Shown here: piece by piece, positions 9,695 through 19,895 of the stretch
Position numbering within the stretch: position 1 is the stretch's first letter
Layout of the letters: the number at the start of each line of letters is the position of its first letter
From: Peptostreptococcaceae bacterium VA2
Lineage (GTDB): Bacteria; Bacillota; Clostridia; Peptostreptococcales; Peptostreptococcaceae
Direction: 5' to 3'
Length of the DNA: 64,000 nucleotides
Assembly (NCBI GenBank): GCA_000686145.1
Contig: JMMB01000007.1
Location: 1,116,001 to 1,180,000 of the forward strand
Position numbers and translations under genes: made by a program
Notes under the pieces: model-generated
The model's input: only the letters and a program-made list of their open reading frames with translations
Told to the model about the DNA's origin: nothing
Database searches by the model: none

Positions 9695-9716
9695 GATTAT
9701 AAAAACATAGATAGGA

Positions 9717-9764
9717 AAATAGTACCTTTTAATCATTAGATTATTTTAAGGTACTATTTTTTTG
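9717..9764 (+). terminator. Terminator after DUF3867 gene
   Basis: AATAGTACCTT/AAGGTACTATT stem with T-run. Confidence 0.8.
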
Positions 9765-9860
9765 AATTTAATAAAAAACAAATAAGGTAACATTAAATAA
9801 GAAAAAAAATAAAATATAATATGCAGAGAAAATAAAAGGGCACCATAAGGGGGAATTTTA

Positions 9861-10676
9861 ATGGCTATCAATGAGATTTTTAGAGAAATGTTCCATGATA
9901 AAAAAAAGGAAAATGAAATAGAGTATCAAAAAGAAATAATAAAAAAAAGCTTAGAGAGTCAAGGCAACTTATTAAGTGATTTTGAAAAAGGAATGGACTT
10001 ACTAGAAGAAGAAAATTATAAAGATGCTATGTTTTTTTTAGAAAAATGCGCACAAAATAATAATTCGCAAGCTCAATATGAAGTAGGAAGGATATTAAAA
10101 GAAGGACTAGAGGTGGAGCAAAATATAGAAAAATCTAAAAAATATTTATTGGAATCATACAAACATGGGTTTAAAAAATCAGGAGCGCTTTTAAGAGAAA
10201 TGAGATATGAAGAACAAGGCAAATTAAATAAAAAAATAAACACAAAATTTAATAATAAAAATAGTGATTTGGGATTTAGTATAGATATGCCTATAGATTG
10301 GGTAGAGTTAGAGTCTAAAAATAAAGCTTGCTTTGATGCTATAGCAATCGATAACTTTAATGGAGAGGTTATCTTTAATATAAAAATGCAGGTGTTTTTA
10401 ATAGAAATACCAGAAAATATGACAGGTTGTGTGTCACTTCAAAGAGTTGCAAATAATATGGGTTGCATAGAGTCTGTTGACTTTAACAATGGAAACTGTG
10501 ATGGAAAACTTATATGTGGAGAAGGAATTGATGGTACTTGTAATTATATTTTTATAGCTAAAGGTAAGAGAGGTGTTTATGATGTTAGAGTTATTGTAGA
10601 CAAATATCTTGAACCTATATATGAAGATGTAATAGATCATATTATATATAGTTTTGACATAGTTGATAAAATATAG
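9861..10676 (+). CDS. Sel1-repeat protein with C-terminal beta domain
   Basis: 271 residues. A charged N-terminal helix is followed by a TPR-like pair (about 50-70) and a Sel1-like repeat (about 70-110: SQAQYEVGRIL, NIEKSKKYLLESYKHG). The C-terminal half (about 130-271) is a separate strand-rich domain beginning LGFSIDMPIDW, which resembles PsbP/DUF-type lipid or surface domains but is not identified. No signal peptide. Sel1 repeats are protein-binding scaffolds, so an adaptor role is an inference. Start ATG follows AAGGGGG. Confidence 0.7.
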   Translation: MAINEIFREMFHDKKKENEIEYQKEIIKKSLESQGNLLSDFEKGMDLLEEENYKDAMFFLEKCAQNNNSQAQYEVGRILKEGLEVEQNIEKSKKYLLESYKHGFKKSGALLREMRYEEQGKLNKKINTKFNNKNSDLGFSIDMPIDWVELESKNKACFDAIAIDNFNGEVIFNIKMQVFLIEIPENMTGCVSLQRVANNMGCIESVDFNNGNCDGKLICGEGIDGTCNYIFIAKGKRGVYDVRVIVDKYLEPIYEDVIDHIIYSFDIVDKI

Positions 10677-10726
10677 AAAATATTAATTTAAAGTTAATAG
10701 AAAATATTTTATTTTTTATATTAGTC

Positions 10727-10770
10727 ACGATAACGTGAATTTAAGATATGTATTAAATTCGCGTTATCGT
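10727..10770. terminator. Long hairpin between convergent genes, terminator-like
   Basis: 18-bp stem (ACGATAACG...AATTTAA) with a single T-G position and an 8-base loop lies between the Sel1 and ABC-F genes. Neither side carries a clean T-run, so it may be an atypical bidirectional terminator or a 3' stabilising structure. Confidence 0.5.
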
Positions 10771-10781
10771 AAATTTAAAAA

Positions 10782-12695
10782 TTAGCCTTTAGCGTTAGAT
10801 ATTTCTTCTGCTAAATTATTTAAATATTCCCATCTTTCATATTTATGCTCAAGTTCTTTTTCAGCTTCAGCTTTTTTATCAATAACTTCTTGTAATTTAA
10901 CAAAATCAGTAGCATATTTAGAAGTACTATTTTCAAGATCTTCTATTTTTTGTTCAAGCTTTTCAATATCACTGTCGATATTATCAAATTCTCTTTGCTC
11001 GTTAAAAGTAAATTTAAGTTTTCGATCGCTTTTAGGCTTTTCTTTTTTAGGAGCAGATATATCTTCTTTTACTTTTTTAGCTTCTTCAAATTCTATACCT
11101 TGGACTTCTTTATAAATTAAGTAATCACTATAATTACCTGTATAAACATGAATAGTTCCCATTCCTTCATATGCAAATATTTTATTACAAATTCTATCTA
11201 AGAAATATCTATCATGTGATACAGTTATTACAACTCCTCTAAATTCATCTAAATAATCTTCAAGTATATTTAATGTATCAATATCTAAATCATTTGTAGG
11301 CTCATCTAATAAAAGTACATTTGGTGCAGCCATAAGCGTTCTTAATAAATGAAGTCTACGTCTTTCGCCACCAGATAATTTTCCAATTAAAGTGTATTGC
11401 ATAGTTGAATTAAATAAAAATCTTTCACACATTTGAGAAGCTGATATTTTAGTTCCATCTGCAGTTTCTATATAATCACTAATTTCTTTGACATAATCTA
11501 TAGCTCTCATTTGGGTATGCATATGAGAATCATCTTGATTAAAGCATGCAATTTTAACAGTTTCACCTATTTCTATATGTCCAGTATCAGGAGAAAGTTG
11601 TCCATTTAATATATTTATAAGGGTAGATTTACCCATACCATTTTTACCAATTATACCAATTCTATCTGTACGAGCTAGTGTATATTCTAAGTCTTTTATT
11701 AAAATTTTATCATCGAAGGCCTTAGATATATTGTGTATTTCAATTATCTTATTTCCTAGTCTAGTAGACCCAACTGATATATCCACTTTTCCATCATTAG
11801 AAAAATCATCTTGATTTGTTAAATCATCAAATCTTTGAAGTCTAGCTTTTTGTTTTGTACTACGAGCTTTAGCACCTCGTCTTACCCAAGCTAATTCAGT
11901 TCTTATTAAGTTTTGACGTTTTTCTTCCATACTAGATTCAAGTGCTAATCTTTCCATTTTTTTTTCTAAAAAGTTAGAGTAGTTACCATCATAGCTAAAT
12001 AGTCTACCTTTGTCTAATTCGATGATTCTATTAGAAACTCTATCTAAGAAATATCTATCATGAGTTATCATAAGCAATGAACCACGTCTATTATTAAGAT
12101 ATTCCTCTAAGTAGTCAATTGTATCATTATCTAAGTGATTTGTAGGTTCATCTAGTATTAATAATTCACAAGGTGTAATAAGAGCTGAAGCTAGTGAAAC
12201 TCTTTTTCTTTGACCACCAGATAGTTCTTTTATTTTTTTACTAAAATCAGATAAGCCAAGTTTTGTTAAGACCATTTTAGCTTCACTTTCTAAATCCCAA
12301 AGATTAAGAGCATCAATTTGTTCTTGCAAAGAAATTAGTTTAGTATTTAAAGAATCAGTAAAGTCTTTATTGATTTTATCAAGTGTTTCTTGATATTGTA
12401 ATAATAACTTCATTTCATTAGAAGTACCTTTAAATACTTGTTCTAAAACAGTAAAATCTTCGTTATAATCTGGATTTTGAGGAAGATACTCGATTCTAAC
12501 TCTATTTGCTTTAGTTACAGTACCACTATCAGCAACTTCAGCTTCAGCTATTATTTTAAGTAAAGTTGATTTACCGGTGCCGTTGACACCTATAATACCT
12601 ATTTTTTCTCCTTCGTTAATACCTAGAGAAATATTTTCTAACAATGTTTTTTCTGAGTAACTTTTACATATATTTTCTAAAGTCATTAAATTCAT
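10782..12695 (-). CDS. uup: ABC-F family ATPase, Uup type
   Basis: 637 residues with two ABC cassettes and no membrane segment. Cassette 1 has GVNGTGKST, signature LSGGQRKR and LLILDEPTNHLD; cassette 2 has GKNGMGKST, LSGGERRR and VLLLDEPTNDLD. The inter-domain linker is Arg/Lys-rich (AWVRRGAKARSTKQKAR), and the C-terminus (about 560-637) is a coiled coil, which together point to the Uup branch. ABC-F proteins act on the ribosome; Uup is linked to ribosome function and to DNA repair intermediates. Start ATG 12695 follows AGGTGAT. Monocistronic. Confidence 0.9.
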   Translation of the reverse strand: MNLMTLENICKSYSEKTLLENISLGINEGEKIGIIGVNGTGKSTLLKIIAEAEVADSGTVTKANRVRIEYLPQNPDYNEDFTVLEQVFKGTSNEMKLLLQYQETLDKINKDFTDSLNTKLISLQEQIDALNLWDLESEAKMVLTKLGLSDFSKKIKELSGGQRKRVSLASALITPCELLILDEPTNHLDNDTIDYLEEYLNNRRGSLLMITHDRYFLDRVSNRIIELDKGRLFSYDGNYSNFLEKKMERLALESSMEEKRQNLIRTELAWVRRGAKARSTKQKARLQRFDDLTNQDDFSNDGKVDISVGSTRLGNKIIEIHNISKAFDDKILIKDLEYTLARTDRIGIIGKNGMGKSTLINILNGQLSPDTGHIEIGETVKIACFNQDDSHMHTQMRAIDYVKEISDYIETADGTKISASQMCERFLFNSTMQYTLIGKLSGGERRRLHLLRTLMAAPNVLLLDEPTNDLDIDTLNILEDYLDEFRGVVITVSHDRYFLDRICNKIFAYEGMGTIHVYTGNYSDYLIYKEVQGIEFEEAKKVKEDISAPKKEKPKSDRKLKFTFNEQREFDNIDSDIEKLEQKIEDLENSTSKYATDFVKLQEVIDKKAEAEKELEHKYERWEYLNNLAEEISNAKG

Positions 12696-12938
12696 AATAT
12701 CACCTATATTTCTAAAATATTTAGTTTGTTTATCTTAAAGTGTTGATTATAAGCCTTTTTAATATAAAATATATAAATTTAAACAATAAGTGTTGAAAAA
12801 TGTATTATTCAAGGATAAAATTTAAATTGTTGTACTATATTTATACTTAAAATCTATATATATTATAACTCATAACAATAAACTACACTAATAATATTTA
12901 ATAAATATTAAATAGAAGTATGTATCGGGGGTAGAAGT

Positions 12939-13712
12939 ATGGAAATATACATTTCGCAGCTAGATGAAACTGAAAAAGTTCTTCCAATTATAAAAGAATA
13001 CAATGTAGGGCTAGAAGTTGTCCAATTTGCAAGCCCTTTTATATTAGATAACAAGCAAATGTATCTATCAAGTTATAAAGAAGAGATTAAAGATGTATTA
13101 GATAAAATAAATATTTCTATACATGGACCATATGCAGACTTAATCCCAGGGGCTAGAGATAAGGAAATACGTAAAGTTACAAAAAAGAGATTAGAACAAG
13201 GATATGATGTAGCAAGAGATTTAAAGTCTAAAAAAATAGTTTACCACAATAGCTACACACCAAATACATATACTCATACTGAATGGATTAAAAATTCCAC
13301 AGAATTTTGGAGAGATTTTACACAAAATAAGCTAGATGATATACAAATACATATCGAAAACACAATGGAAGAAGATTGTTTTTTAATAAAAGAATTAATA
13401 GATGAAATAAATAATCCGAATTTTTCTGTATGTTTAGATGTAGGTCATGTAAATACATTTTCAGAGATTAGCATAAATAAGTGGATTGATGTTTTAGGTA
13501 GTGATATAAAACATATGCATATACATAATAATTATGGTGAAAGAGATACTCATAGTGGAATAGATAAAGGAAATATTGATATAATAGAACTTTTACAAAA
13601 TATAAATGAAAATATGAAAGATACAAGTGTATCATTAGAGATAGTAGATATAAATCAACTATTAGAATCATTAGAGATATTAGAAAAATATAATTTAGTT
13701 AAAAAAAGATAA
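12939..13712 (+). CDS. TIM-barrel protein, xylose isomerase-like / AP endonuclease 2 family
   Basis: 257 residues with a sugar isomerase/epimerase-type barrel. Candidate metal ligands are His in SIHGPY, His in YHNSY, Glu in IENTME, Asp and His in CLDVGHVN, and the HMHIHNN and DTH motifs. Members include sugar epimerases and endonuclease IV-like proteins; the zinc-ligand layout is compatible with either, but the substrate cannot be assigned. Start ATG 12939 follows GGGGG with a six-base gap. Monocistronic. Confidence 0.75.
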   Translation: MEIYISQLDETEKVLPIIKEYNVGLEVVQFASPFILDNKQMYLSSYKEEIKDVLDKINISIHGPYADLIPGARDKEIRKVTKKRLEQGYDVARDLKSKKIVYHNSYTPNTYTHTEWIKNSTEFWRDFTQNKLDDIQIHIENTMEEDCFLIKELIDEINNPNFSVCLDVGHVNTFSEISINKWIDVLGSDIKHMHIHNNYGERDTHSGIDKGNIDIIELLQNINENMKDTSVSLEIVDINQLLESLEILEKYNLVKKR

Positions 13713-13742
13713 AAAAATTATTTTGATTTTTTTATCTTTTTT
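13702..13742 (+). terminator. Terminator overlapping the end of the TIM-barrel gene
   Basis: A/T-rich stem built on AAAAAAGAT/ATCTTTTTT, starting inside the last codons. Confidence 0.7.
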
Positions 13743-13906
13743 AGTATAAATGTTAACTTAAATCAATTATTAACATTAAACTTAAATTAATGACTAAAGG
13801 TAGAATTTTAGAATAATAAAACTAACAAAAATAGATTAAACTTAGAAATTTATTACATTAAATTAATTAAAATGGTTTAAAATTATATAAAGAGGAGTGA
13901 TTAGAT

Positions 13907-15133
13907 ATGAAAGCAGAAATAATAACAGTGGGAACAGAAATACTTTTAGGTGACATAGTAAACACTAATTCTCAGTATTTAGCGAAGGAATTAGCTATTC
14001 ATGGAATTGAAGTTTATTATCAAAATACTGTTGGGGATAACGAAAAAAGACTTATGGAAGCTTTTGAAGAAAGTTTAAAAAGAAGCGATATAGTTATTAC
14101 AACAGGTGGGCTTGGACCTACTAATGACGATATAACTAAGGAAATTGCATGTAAATATTTTAATCAAGCACTTAAGTTACACGAACCGTCTTTAAATAAA
14201 ATAAAAAACTACTTTAAGAAGTTAAACATAGAATTAAGTGAAAACAATAAAAAACAAGCATATTTTCCAGAAGAGGCAATAATATTGGAAAATAACAATG
14301 GTACAGCTCCAGGGGCTATATTAAGGAAAGACAATAAAACAATAATAATATTACCTGGACCACCAAGAGAAATGAAGGCTATGTTTGAGGAGTCTGTAAA
14401 ATTATATTTACAAAAGCTAACAGATAGTGTGTTAGTATCAAAAACACTTAGAACATTTGGTATTGGAGAATCGTTGTTAGAAGAAAAAATAATAGATATT
14501 ATAAATGCACAGAGTAATCCTACAATAGCCCCTTATGCAAAAGAATCAGAAGCGATTCTTAGAGTAACTGCAAAAGCTAAAAATGAAAAAGAAGCAAATG
14601 ATTTAATGAACCCAGTTATAGATGAAATTAAAAATAGAGTTGGTGAATTTATTTATGGTGAGGGAAATACGTCATTAGAAGAAGAAGTTGCAAAAATAGT
14701 TGTAGATAAAAATATGACAATAGCTGTAGCAGAATCTTGTACAGGTGGCTTAGTAAGTTCATCTCTAATAAATTATCCAGGTATATCATCGGTATTTATG
14801 GAAGGTTGTGTAACTTATTCTAATGAAGCTAAAATAAGTAGATTAGGTGTTAAAAAAGAAACATTAGATAAATATGGTGCGGTAAGTAAAGAGACAGCTA
14901 AAGAGATGGCAGAGGGAATAGCTAAAAATTTTAATACTAATATAGGATTATCAACAACAGGAATAGCAGGTCCACAAGGTGGAAGTGATGAAAAACCAGT
15001 AGGACTTGTTTATATAGGAATATATATAAATGGAAAGACAACTGTTAAAAAATTTGTATTTAGTGGAGATAGACAACGTATAAGGGTGAAAGCTACTAAA
15101 ACTATAATTAATGAATTAAGGTTAAAATTATAA
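13907..15133 (+). CDS. cinA: CinA, competence/damage-inducible protein A; NMN amidohydrolase
   Basis: 408 residues, the full two-domain form. The N-terminal MoCF-like domain (COG1058, about 1-165) contains VGTEILLGDIVNTNSQYLA and TTGGLGPTNDD; it is an ADP-ribose pyrophosphatase in studied members. The C-terminal CinA domain (about 255-405) has AVAESCTGGLVSS and the TTGIAGPQGGS segment and deamidates nicotinamide mononucleotide in the pyridine nucleotide cycle. Start ATG follows GAGGAG. In some Firmicutes the gene precedes recA; here the next gene is a DJ-1 homologue 136 bases on. Confidence 0.93.
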   Translation: MKAEIITVGTEILLGDIVNTNSQYLAKELAIHGIEVYYQNTVGDNEKRLMEAFEESLKRSDIVITTGGLGPTNDDITKEIACKYFNQALKLHEPSLNKIKNYFKKLNIELSENNKKQAYFPEEAIILENNNGTAPGAILRKDNKTIIILPGPPREMKAMFEESVKLYLQKLTDSVLVSKTLRTFGIGESLLEEKIIDIINAQSNPTIAPYAKESEAILRVTAKAKNEKEANDLMNPVIDEIKNRVGEFIYGEGNTSLEEEVAKIVVDKNMTIAVAESCTGGLVSSSLINYPGISSVFMEGCVTYSNEAKISRLGVKKETLDKYGAVSKETAKEMAEGIAKNFNTNIGLSTTGIAGPQGGSDEKPVGLVYIGIYINGKTTVKKFVFSGDRQRIRVKATKTIINELRLKL

Positions 15134-15269
15134 AATATATAAACCTTGCCTAAAGACTAGATGTTTAAGTAATACATAAAATTATTTAATTTTATATTTA
15201 AGTTATTCTATTTACAAGATATGAATAATGTTAAAATAGTACTTAAGGATTATTTAAGGAGGAAAGAAT

Positions 15270-15833
15270 ATGAAAAAAGTGTTATTAATGATAGCAGAAG
15301 GATTTGAAGAGATAGAAGCTATATCAGTTGTAGATGTATTAAGAAGAGCTAATATAATCTGTGATATGTGTTCAATAAATAAAGAATATGTTAAAGGAAC
15401 TCATGGTATATTGATAAAATCAGATTGTTGTATAGATGATATAGATGCAAAAGAGTATGATGCGATAGTTTTACCAGGAGGCCTACCTGGTGCTACAAAT
15501 TTAAAAGACAATAGAGTAAAATCTTTTGTTGAAGAATTAAACAAATCTAAAAAAATAATTGCAGCTATATGTGCAGCACCAGAAACTCTAGAGGAATTTG
15601 GAGTACTTAAAGGTAAAAAATGTACATCATACCCAGGCTTTGTAAAGGATAGAAAAAGCATTAAGTATGTAGATGAGATAGTTGTAAAGGACGATAATAT
15701 AATAACTAGTAGAGGTCCTGCAACATCTATAGCATTTAGTTTAGAAATTGTAAAAGGGCTAGGTTATGAAAAAGAGGCAAATGATATAAAAGAAGAAATG
15801 ATGGTTAATTTTTATAATAAAACAGTAAAATAA
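15270..15833 (+). CDS. DJ-1/PfpI family protein (YajL/DJ-1 type)
   Basis: 187 residues, the usual DJ-1 length. The reactive Cys101 lies in the nucleophile elbow AAICAAPETL, and Glu16 in GFEEIEA is the expected partner. Proteins of this subfamily are linked to repair or protection against oxidative and glyoxal damage in the cytoplasm; the exact activity is debated. Start ATG follows AGGAGG. A terminator follows. Confidence 0.9.
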   Translation: MKKVLLMIAEGFEEIEAISVVDVLRRANIICDMCSINKEYVKGTHGILIKSDCCIDDIDAKEYDAIVLPGGLPGATNLKDNRVKSFVEELNKSKKIIAAICAAPETLEEFGVLKGKKCTSYPGFVKDRKSIKYVDEIVVKDDNIITSRGPATSIAFSLEIVKGLGYEKEANDIKEEMMVNFYNKTVK

Positions 15834-15836
15834 ATT

Positions 15837-15882
15837 AAAAGTGTAAAGTTAGCAATATCAAGCTACTTTATACTTTTTTTTA
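15837..15882 (+). terminator. Terminator after the DJ-1 gene
   Basis: AAAAGTGTAAAGT/ACTTTATACTTTT stem with one bulge and a T8 tail. Confidence 0.8.
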
Positions 15883-16015
15883 TAAATTTATATTTCATAC
15901 ATACTACAAACTAATCATAAAATTTATTATATAAATTAATGTATTTTATTAATAAGTTAAACGATATAAGAAAATACTATATATATAATGAAATAGTTAT
16001 AATAAGGAGGTAGCA

Positions 16016-18652
16016 ATGTATTATAAACAACGATATATAGAATCTGTGAAAAGGTTAAATTCTAATATTAATGGATTAGAGAATGAGCAAATCCCAAAAA
16101 GATTAGATGAATTTGGATATAATGAATTAAAAGAAGGTAAAAAAGTACCTGTGTGGAAGCTATTTTTAGAAAATTTTAAAGACCCTTTAGTTATAATTCT
16201 TTTAATAGCTGCGATAGTGCAGGTATTCTTAGGAGAAATGGTTGAGTCTATAATAATATTTATAGTAATTATGCTTAATTCAATTCTTGGAGTAACTCAA
16301 ACTAAAAAAGCAGAAGGTTCTCTGGAAAGTTTAAAGAAGCTATCATCTCCAAAAGCTAAGGTAATTAGAAATAATGAAAAGATAAGTATATCAGCAAGAG
16401 AATTAGTACCAGGGGATGTAGTACTTTTAGAAGCTGGAGATTATATACCAGCTGATGGAAGAATTATAGAAGCTCAAAGTTTGAAAATTGTAGAGGGAAT
16501 GTTAACTGGAGAATCTGAACCAGTATTAAAACATAATGAAAAGATAGATGAAGATGTAGGTATTGGTGACCAAAAAAATATGGTTTTTAGTGGATCTCTA
16601 GTTGTGTACGGTAGGGGTAGTTTTATAGTTACATCAACAGGCATGAACACTGAAATGGGAAAAGTTGCAGGTCTTTTAGAAAGTGCAGAAAATAAACAAA
16701 CGCCACTTCAAGAAAAATTAGACCAATTTGGAAAAAAACTTGGGATAGCAATAGTTATAATAGCAATACTTATATTTATAATCCAAGTTGCAAGAGGATT
16801 TATGAGTGGTGGAAATATTGATAGAGGTAGCGTTATAATAGATTCATTTATGTTTGCAATAGCAGTAGCAGTAGCAGCTATACCAGAGGCACTTTCTTCT
16901 ATAGTAACTATCGTACTTTCTGTTGGAACAAATGATATGGCAAAAAAACAAGCTATAATAAGAAAGTTGCCAGCCGTTGAAACTTTAGGCTCAACTAGCG
17001 TTATTTGTACAGACAAAACTGGTACTTTAACACAAAACAAAATGACAGTAGTTGATTTTTATATGTATGAAACAAAAAAAGAAGATATGGAACCTAGTAA
17101 CATAAATTATTCATATCATTCAAAAACGCTTACAATTGCATCTGCAATATGTAATGATTCAAACATAAACCAAGAAGGAAAAGAATTAGGTGACCCAACT
17201 GAAGTTGCTTTAATAAAATTTGCTAATAACAAAAGTTTAGATTATCAAAAACTAAGAGAAAAATACGACAGACTAAGTGAAATACCATTTGATAGTGATA
17301 GAAAACTTATGTCTACTGTAAATGATATCTATGGAAATGCATATATGTTTACAAAAGGAGCACCAGATGTTGTACTTAGTAGATGTAAATATGCGCTAGT
17401 CGATGGAGTAGAAACAAAAATAAGTGATGAAATTATAAGTGCATATAAAGAAATGAATGAAAAATTTTCTAACAAAGCACTTAGAGTTTTAGCTTTTGCA
17501 TTTAAAGATGTACCTGATGAGGACTTTGTACCAGCTTTAGAAGATGAAGTAGACATGACGTTAGTAGGACTTATGGCAATGATTGACCCTCCTAGAGACG
17601 AAGTTTTTGATGCTGTTAAAGATGCCAAAAGTGCAGGTATAAAAACTGTAATGATTACAGGGGATCATAAAACTACAGCTGCAGCTATAGCAAAAGAAAT
17701 AGGCATTATGGGTGAAAAAGACATAGCACTTACTGGAAAAGAGCTAGATGATTTAAGTGAAGATGAATTAAACAAAAAACTAGAACATATATCAGTATAT
17801 GCAAGAGTATCTCCTGAAAATAAAATAAGAATAGTAAAAGCATGGCAAAATAAAGGTAAAATAACAGCTATGACTGGTGATGGGGTAAATGATGCTCCAG
17901 CACTAAAGCAAGCTAACATAGGAATAGGTATGGGAAGTGGAACTGATGTTGCAAAAGATGCATCCGCTATGATATTAGTTGATGATAACTTTGCAACTAT
18001 AGTAAGTGCAGTTGAAGTAGGTAGAACTGTTTATAACAACATAAAGAAGTCTATAACCTATTTATTTGCAGGCAACTTTGCAGGTATAGTTACAATACTG
18101 TTTGCAGTTTTTGCTAATTGGGCAAACCCATTTACTACATTACAGTTATTATTTATAAATTTAATAACGGATTCACTACCAGCGATAGCTTTAGGATTTG
18201 AAAAACCAGAAAAAAACGTAATGTCTAAAAAACCAAGAGATCCAAATGAAAGTATATTAGCAGGAGGAACAATAAAATCCGTAGCATTTAGAGGAATGAC
18301 TATAGCTATAGTAGTAATAATTGCACAATATATAGGAATGCAAACTTCTCCACAAGTAGGAACAGCGATGGCATTTTCTACTATTACATTAGCAAGGATA
18401 TTACAAACTCTTCCTGCTAGGTCAAATGAATATAATTTAATCAAATTAGGATTCTTTTCTAATATGTATGTAATATATGCGATTATAAGTTGTATTCTAA
18501 TCTATGGATTGACATTATTACCATTGGCAAGAGGAATATTCTCAATACCTTTAGATTTTGGATTTGAACAATTAGGAATATGCATAGGATTAGCTTTATT
18601 ATCTACTATAATAATGGAATTAGTTAAATTTAGACATAAAAACGAAATTTAA
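16016..18652 (+). CDS. P-type cation ATPase, calcium-transporting type (P2)
   Basis: 878 residues, typical of bacterial P2 ATPases. An N-terminal cation_ATPase_N segment precedes about ten membrane helices. Landmarks are the actuator TGES (164-167), the M4 motif IPEAL (289-293), the phosphorylation site DKTGTLT with Asp333, KGAPD in the nucleotide domain, TGDGVNDAPALK at the hinge, and M6 NLITDSLPA. The PEAL in M4 and the N-T-D pattern in M6 match calcium pumps of Gram-positive bacteria, so calcium export is likely; sodium or other cations cannot be excluded. Start ATG lies five bases after AGGAGG. Monocistronic. Confidence 0.88.
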   Translation: MYYKQRYIESVKRLNSNINGLENEQIPKRLDEFGYNELKEGKKVPVWKLFLENFKDPLVIILLIAAIVQVFLGEMVESIIIFIVIMLNSILGVTQTKKAEGSLESLKKLSSPKAKVIRNNEKISISARELVPGDVVLLEAGDYIPADGRIIEAQSLKIVEGMLTGESEPVLKHNEKIDEDVGIGDQKNMVFSGSLVVYGRGSFIVTSTGMNTEMGKVAGLLESAENKQTPLQEKLDQFGKKLGIAIVIIAILIFIIQVARGFMSGGNIDRGSVIIDSFMFAIAVAVAAIPEALSSIVTIVLSVGTNDMAKKQAIIRKLPAVETLGSTSVICTDKTGTLTQNKMTVVDFYMYETKKEDMEPSNINYSYHSKTLTIASAICNDSNINQEGKELGDPTEVALIKFANNKSLDYQKLREKYDRLSEIPFDSDRKLMSTVNDIYGNAYMFTKGAPDVVLSRCKYALVDGVETKISDEIISAYKEMNEKFSNKALRVLAFAFKDVPDEDFVPALEDEVDMTLVGLMAMIDPPRDEVFDAVKDAKSAGIKTVMITGDHKTTAAAIAKEIGIMGEKDIALTGKELDDLSEDELNKKLEHISVYARVSPENKIRIVKAWQNKGKITAMTGDGVNDAPALKQANIGIGMGSGTDVAKDASAMILVDDNFATIVSAVEVGRTVYNNIKKSITYLFAGNFAGIVTILFAVFANWANPFTTLQLLFINLITDSLPAIALGFEKPEKNVMSKKPRDPNESILAGGTIKSVAFRGMTIAIVVIIAQYIGMQTSPQVGTAMAFSTITLARILQTLPARSNEYNLIKLGFFSNMYVIYAIISCILIYGLTLLPLARGIFSIPLDFGFEQLGICIGLALLSTIIMELVKFRHKNEI

Positions 18653-18659
18653 AAATATT

Positions 18660-18697
18660 AAAAAAGACCTGTAATATTATATATTACGGGCCTTTTT
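18660..18697. terminator. Bidirectional terminator
   Basis: 17-bp hairpin with one mismatch and one wobble, A-run and T-run on the two sides, between the ATPase and the convergent radical SAM gene. Confidence 0.75.
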
Positions 18698-18717
18698 ATA
18701 GTAAATAAGAATTTATA

Positions 18718-19656
18718 TTATTTTTCGAATTTAATGCCTTGATAAGAATTACGTTTATTTAATTCTGCATCGATAGAATTTAAAACTTCCCATTTCTTTA
18801 AACTCCATAGAGGTCCAACTAGTTCATCTCTTTTGCCATCACCAGTTAATCTATGAACAATCATAGTTTCAGGAAGAATTTCAAGTTGATCACAAACTAG
18901 TTTTATATATTCATCTTGAGTCATTAAGGTCATCATATTTTTTTCTAACATTTTTTCCATAGGAGTATCTTTTATAACATGAAGTAAGTGGATTTTTATA
19001 CCATCAACACCCATTTTAGCAACGGCCTTTGCAGTTTCCATCATCATATCATAATCTTCTCCAGGTAGACCGTTTATTATATGGACTATTACTTTTATAT
19101 TTTTAGCTTTTAATTTTTCAACACCTTTAACAAACTCTTCATAATCATGACCTCTATTTATCATTTTAGATGTATTATCATGAATGGTTTGAAGTCCTAG
19201 TTCTACCCATAAATTAGTTTTTTGATTAAGTTCTCCCAAGTAAGCGACTACATCATCAGGAAGACAATCTGGTCTAGTTGATATTGAAAGTCCAATAACA
19301 TCATCAAGCTTTAATATAGTTTCATATTTTTCTTTCAAAACATCTAAAGGAGCATAAGTATTAGTAAATGCCTGGAAGTATCCTATATATTTTGCAGATG
19401 TCCATTTTTTATGCATCATCTTTGTTATATCATCAAATTGTTTAATAAGATTATCTTTAGGATTGCCAGCAAAATCACCAGAACCATCTTTGCTACAGTA
19501 AGTACATCCTCCAGAACTTATTTTTCCATCTATATTAGGACAAGTAAAACCAGCATTTATAGATACTTTAAATACTTTTTGTCCAAATGTATTTCTAAGA
19601 TAGTAATTCCATGTGTGGTATCTTTTATTGTCAAAAGCATATTTGAATTTTGTCAA
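18718..19656 (-). CDS. Radical SAM protein, TIGR01212 family (YhcC-like)
   Basis: About 312 residues. The cluster-binding cysteines occur in the TIGR01212 arrangement, CPN followed by GGCTYCS, with GLSISTRPDCL, WVELGLQT and HIINGLPGED downstream as in YhcC. This family is radical SAM with an unresolved substrate. The start is assigned to TTG at 19656 (MTKFKY), six bases after AGGTG; the in-frame GTG at 19665 overlaps that site. Monocistronic, facing away from the VanW gene. Confidence 0.87.
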   Translation of the reverse strand: MTKFKYAFDNKRYHTWNYYLRNTFGQKVFKVSINAGFTCPNIDGKISSGGCTYCSKDGSGDFAGNPKDNLIKQFDDITKMMHKKWTSAKYIGYFQAFTNTYAPLDVLKEKYETILKLDDVIGLSISTRPDCLPDDVVAYLGELNQKTNLWVELGLQTIHDNTSKMINRGHDYEEFVKGVEKLKAKNIKVIVHIINGLPGEDYDMMMETAKAVAKMGVDGIKIHLLHVIKDTPMEKMLEKNMMTLMTQDEYIKLVCDQLEILPETMIVHRLTGDGKRDELVGPLWSLKKWEVLNSIDAELNKRNSYQGIKFEK

Positions 19657-19895
19657 TTGTATCACCTTTTTCTAATTAATATTGTATACATTAATTTATA
19701 TTACCATAAAAAAAATATATATACAAATTGCTATTACTTGAGTAAATATATGTTAAATAATATCGATAAATTAGTATTAAATTACCCTATATTCTAAAAA
19801 TACTATTTACAATACTGTTACCTATTTTACTGAATATATATTTTATTAGATTAATACAATATAGTAATTAAAGGAATCAATGGGGGAATAAAATA

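Noticed and set aside
16708-18444. Several long open frames on the minus strand inside the P-type ATPase
   Set aside because: They lack ribosome sites and mirror the codon pattern of a clearly coding plus-strand gene.
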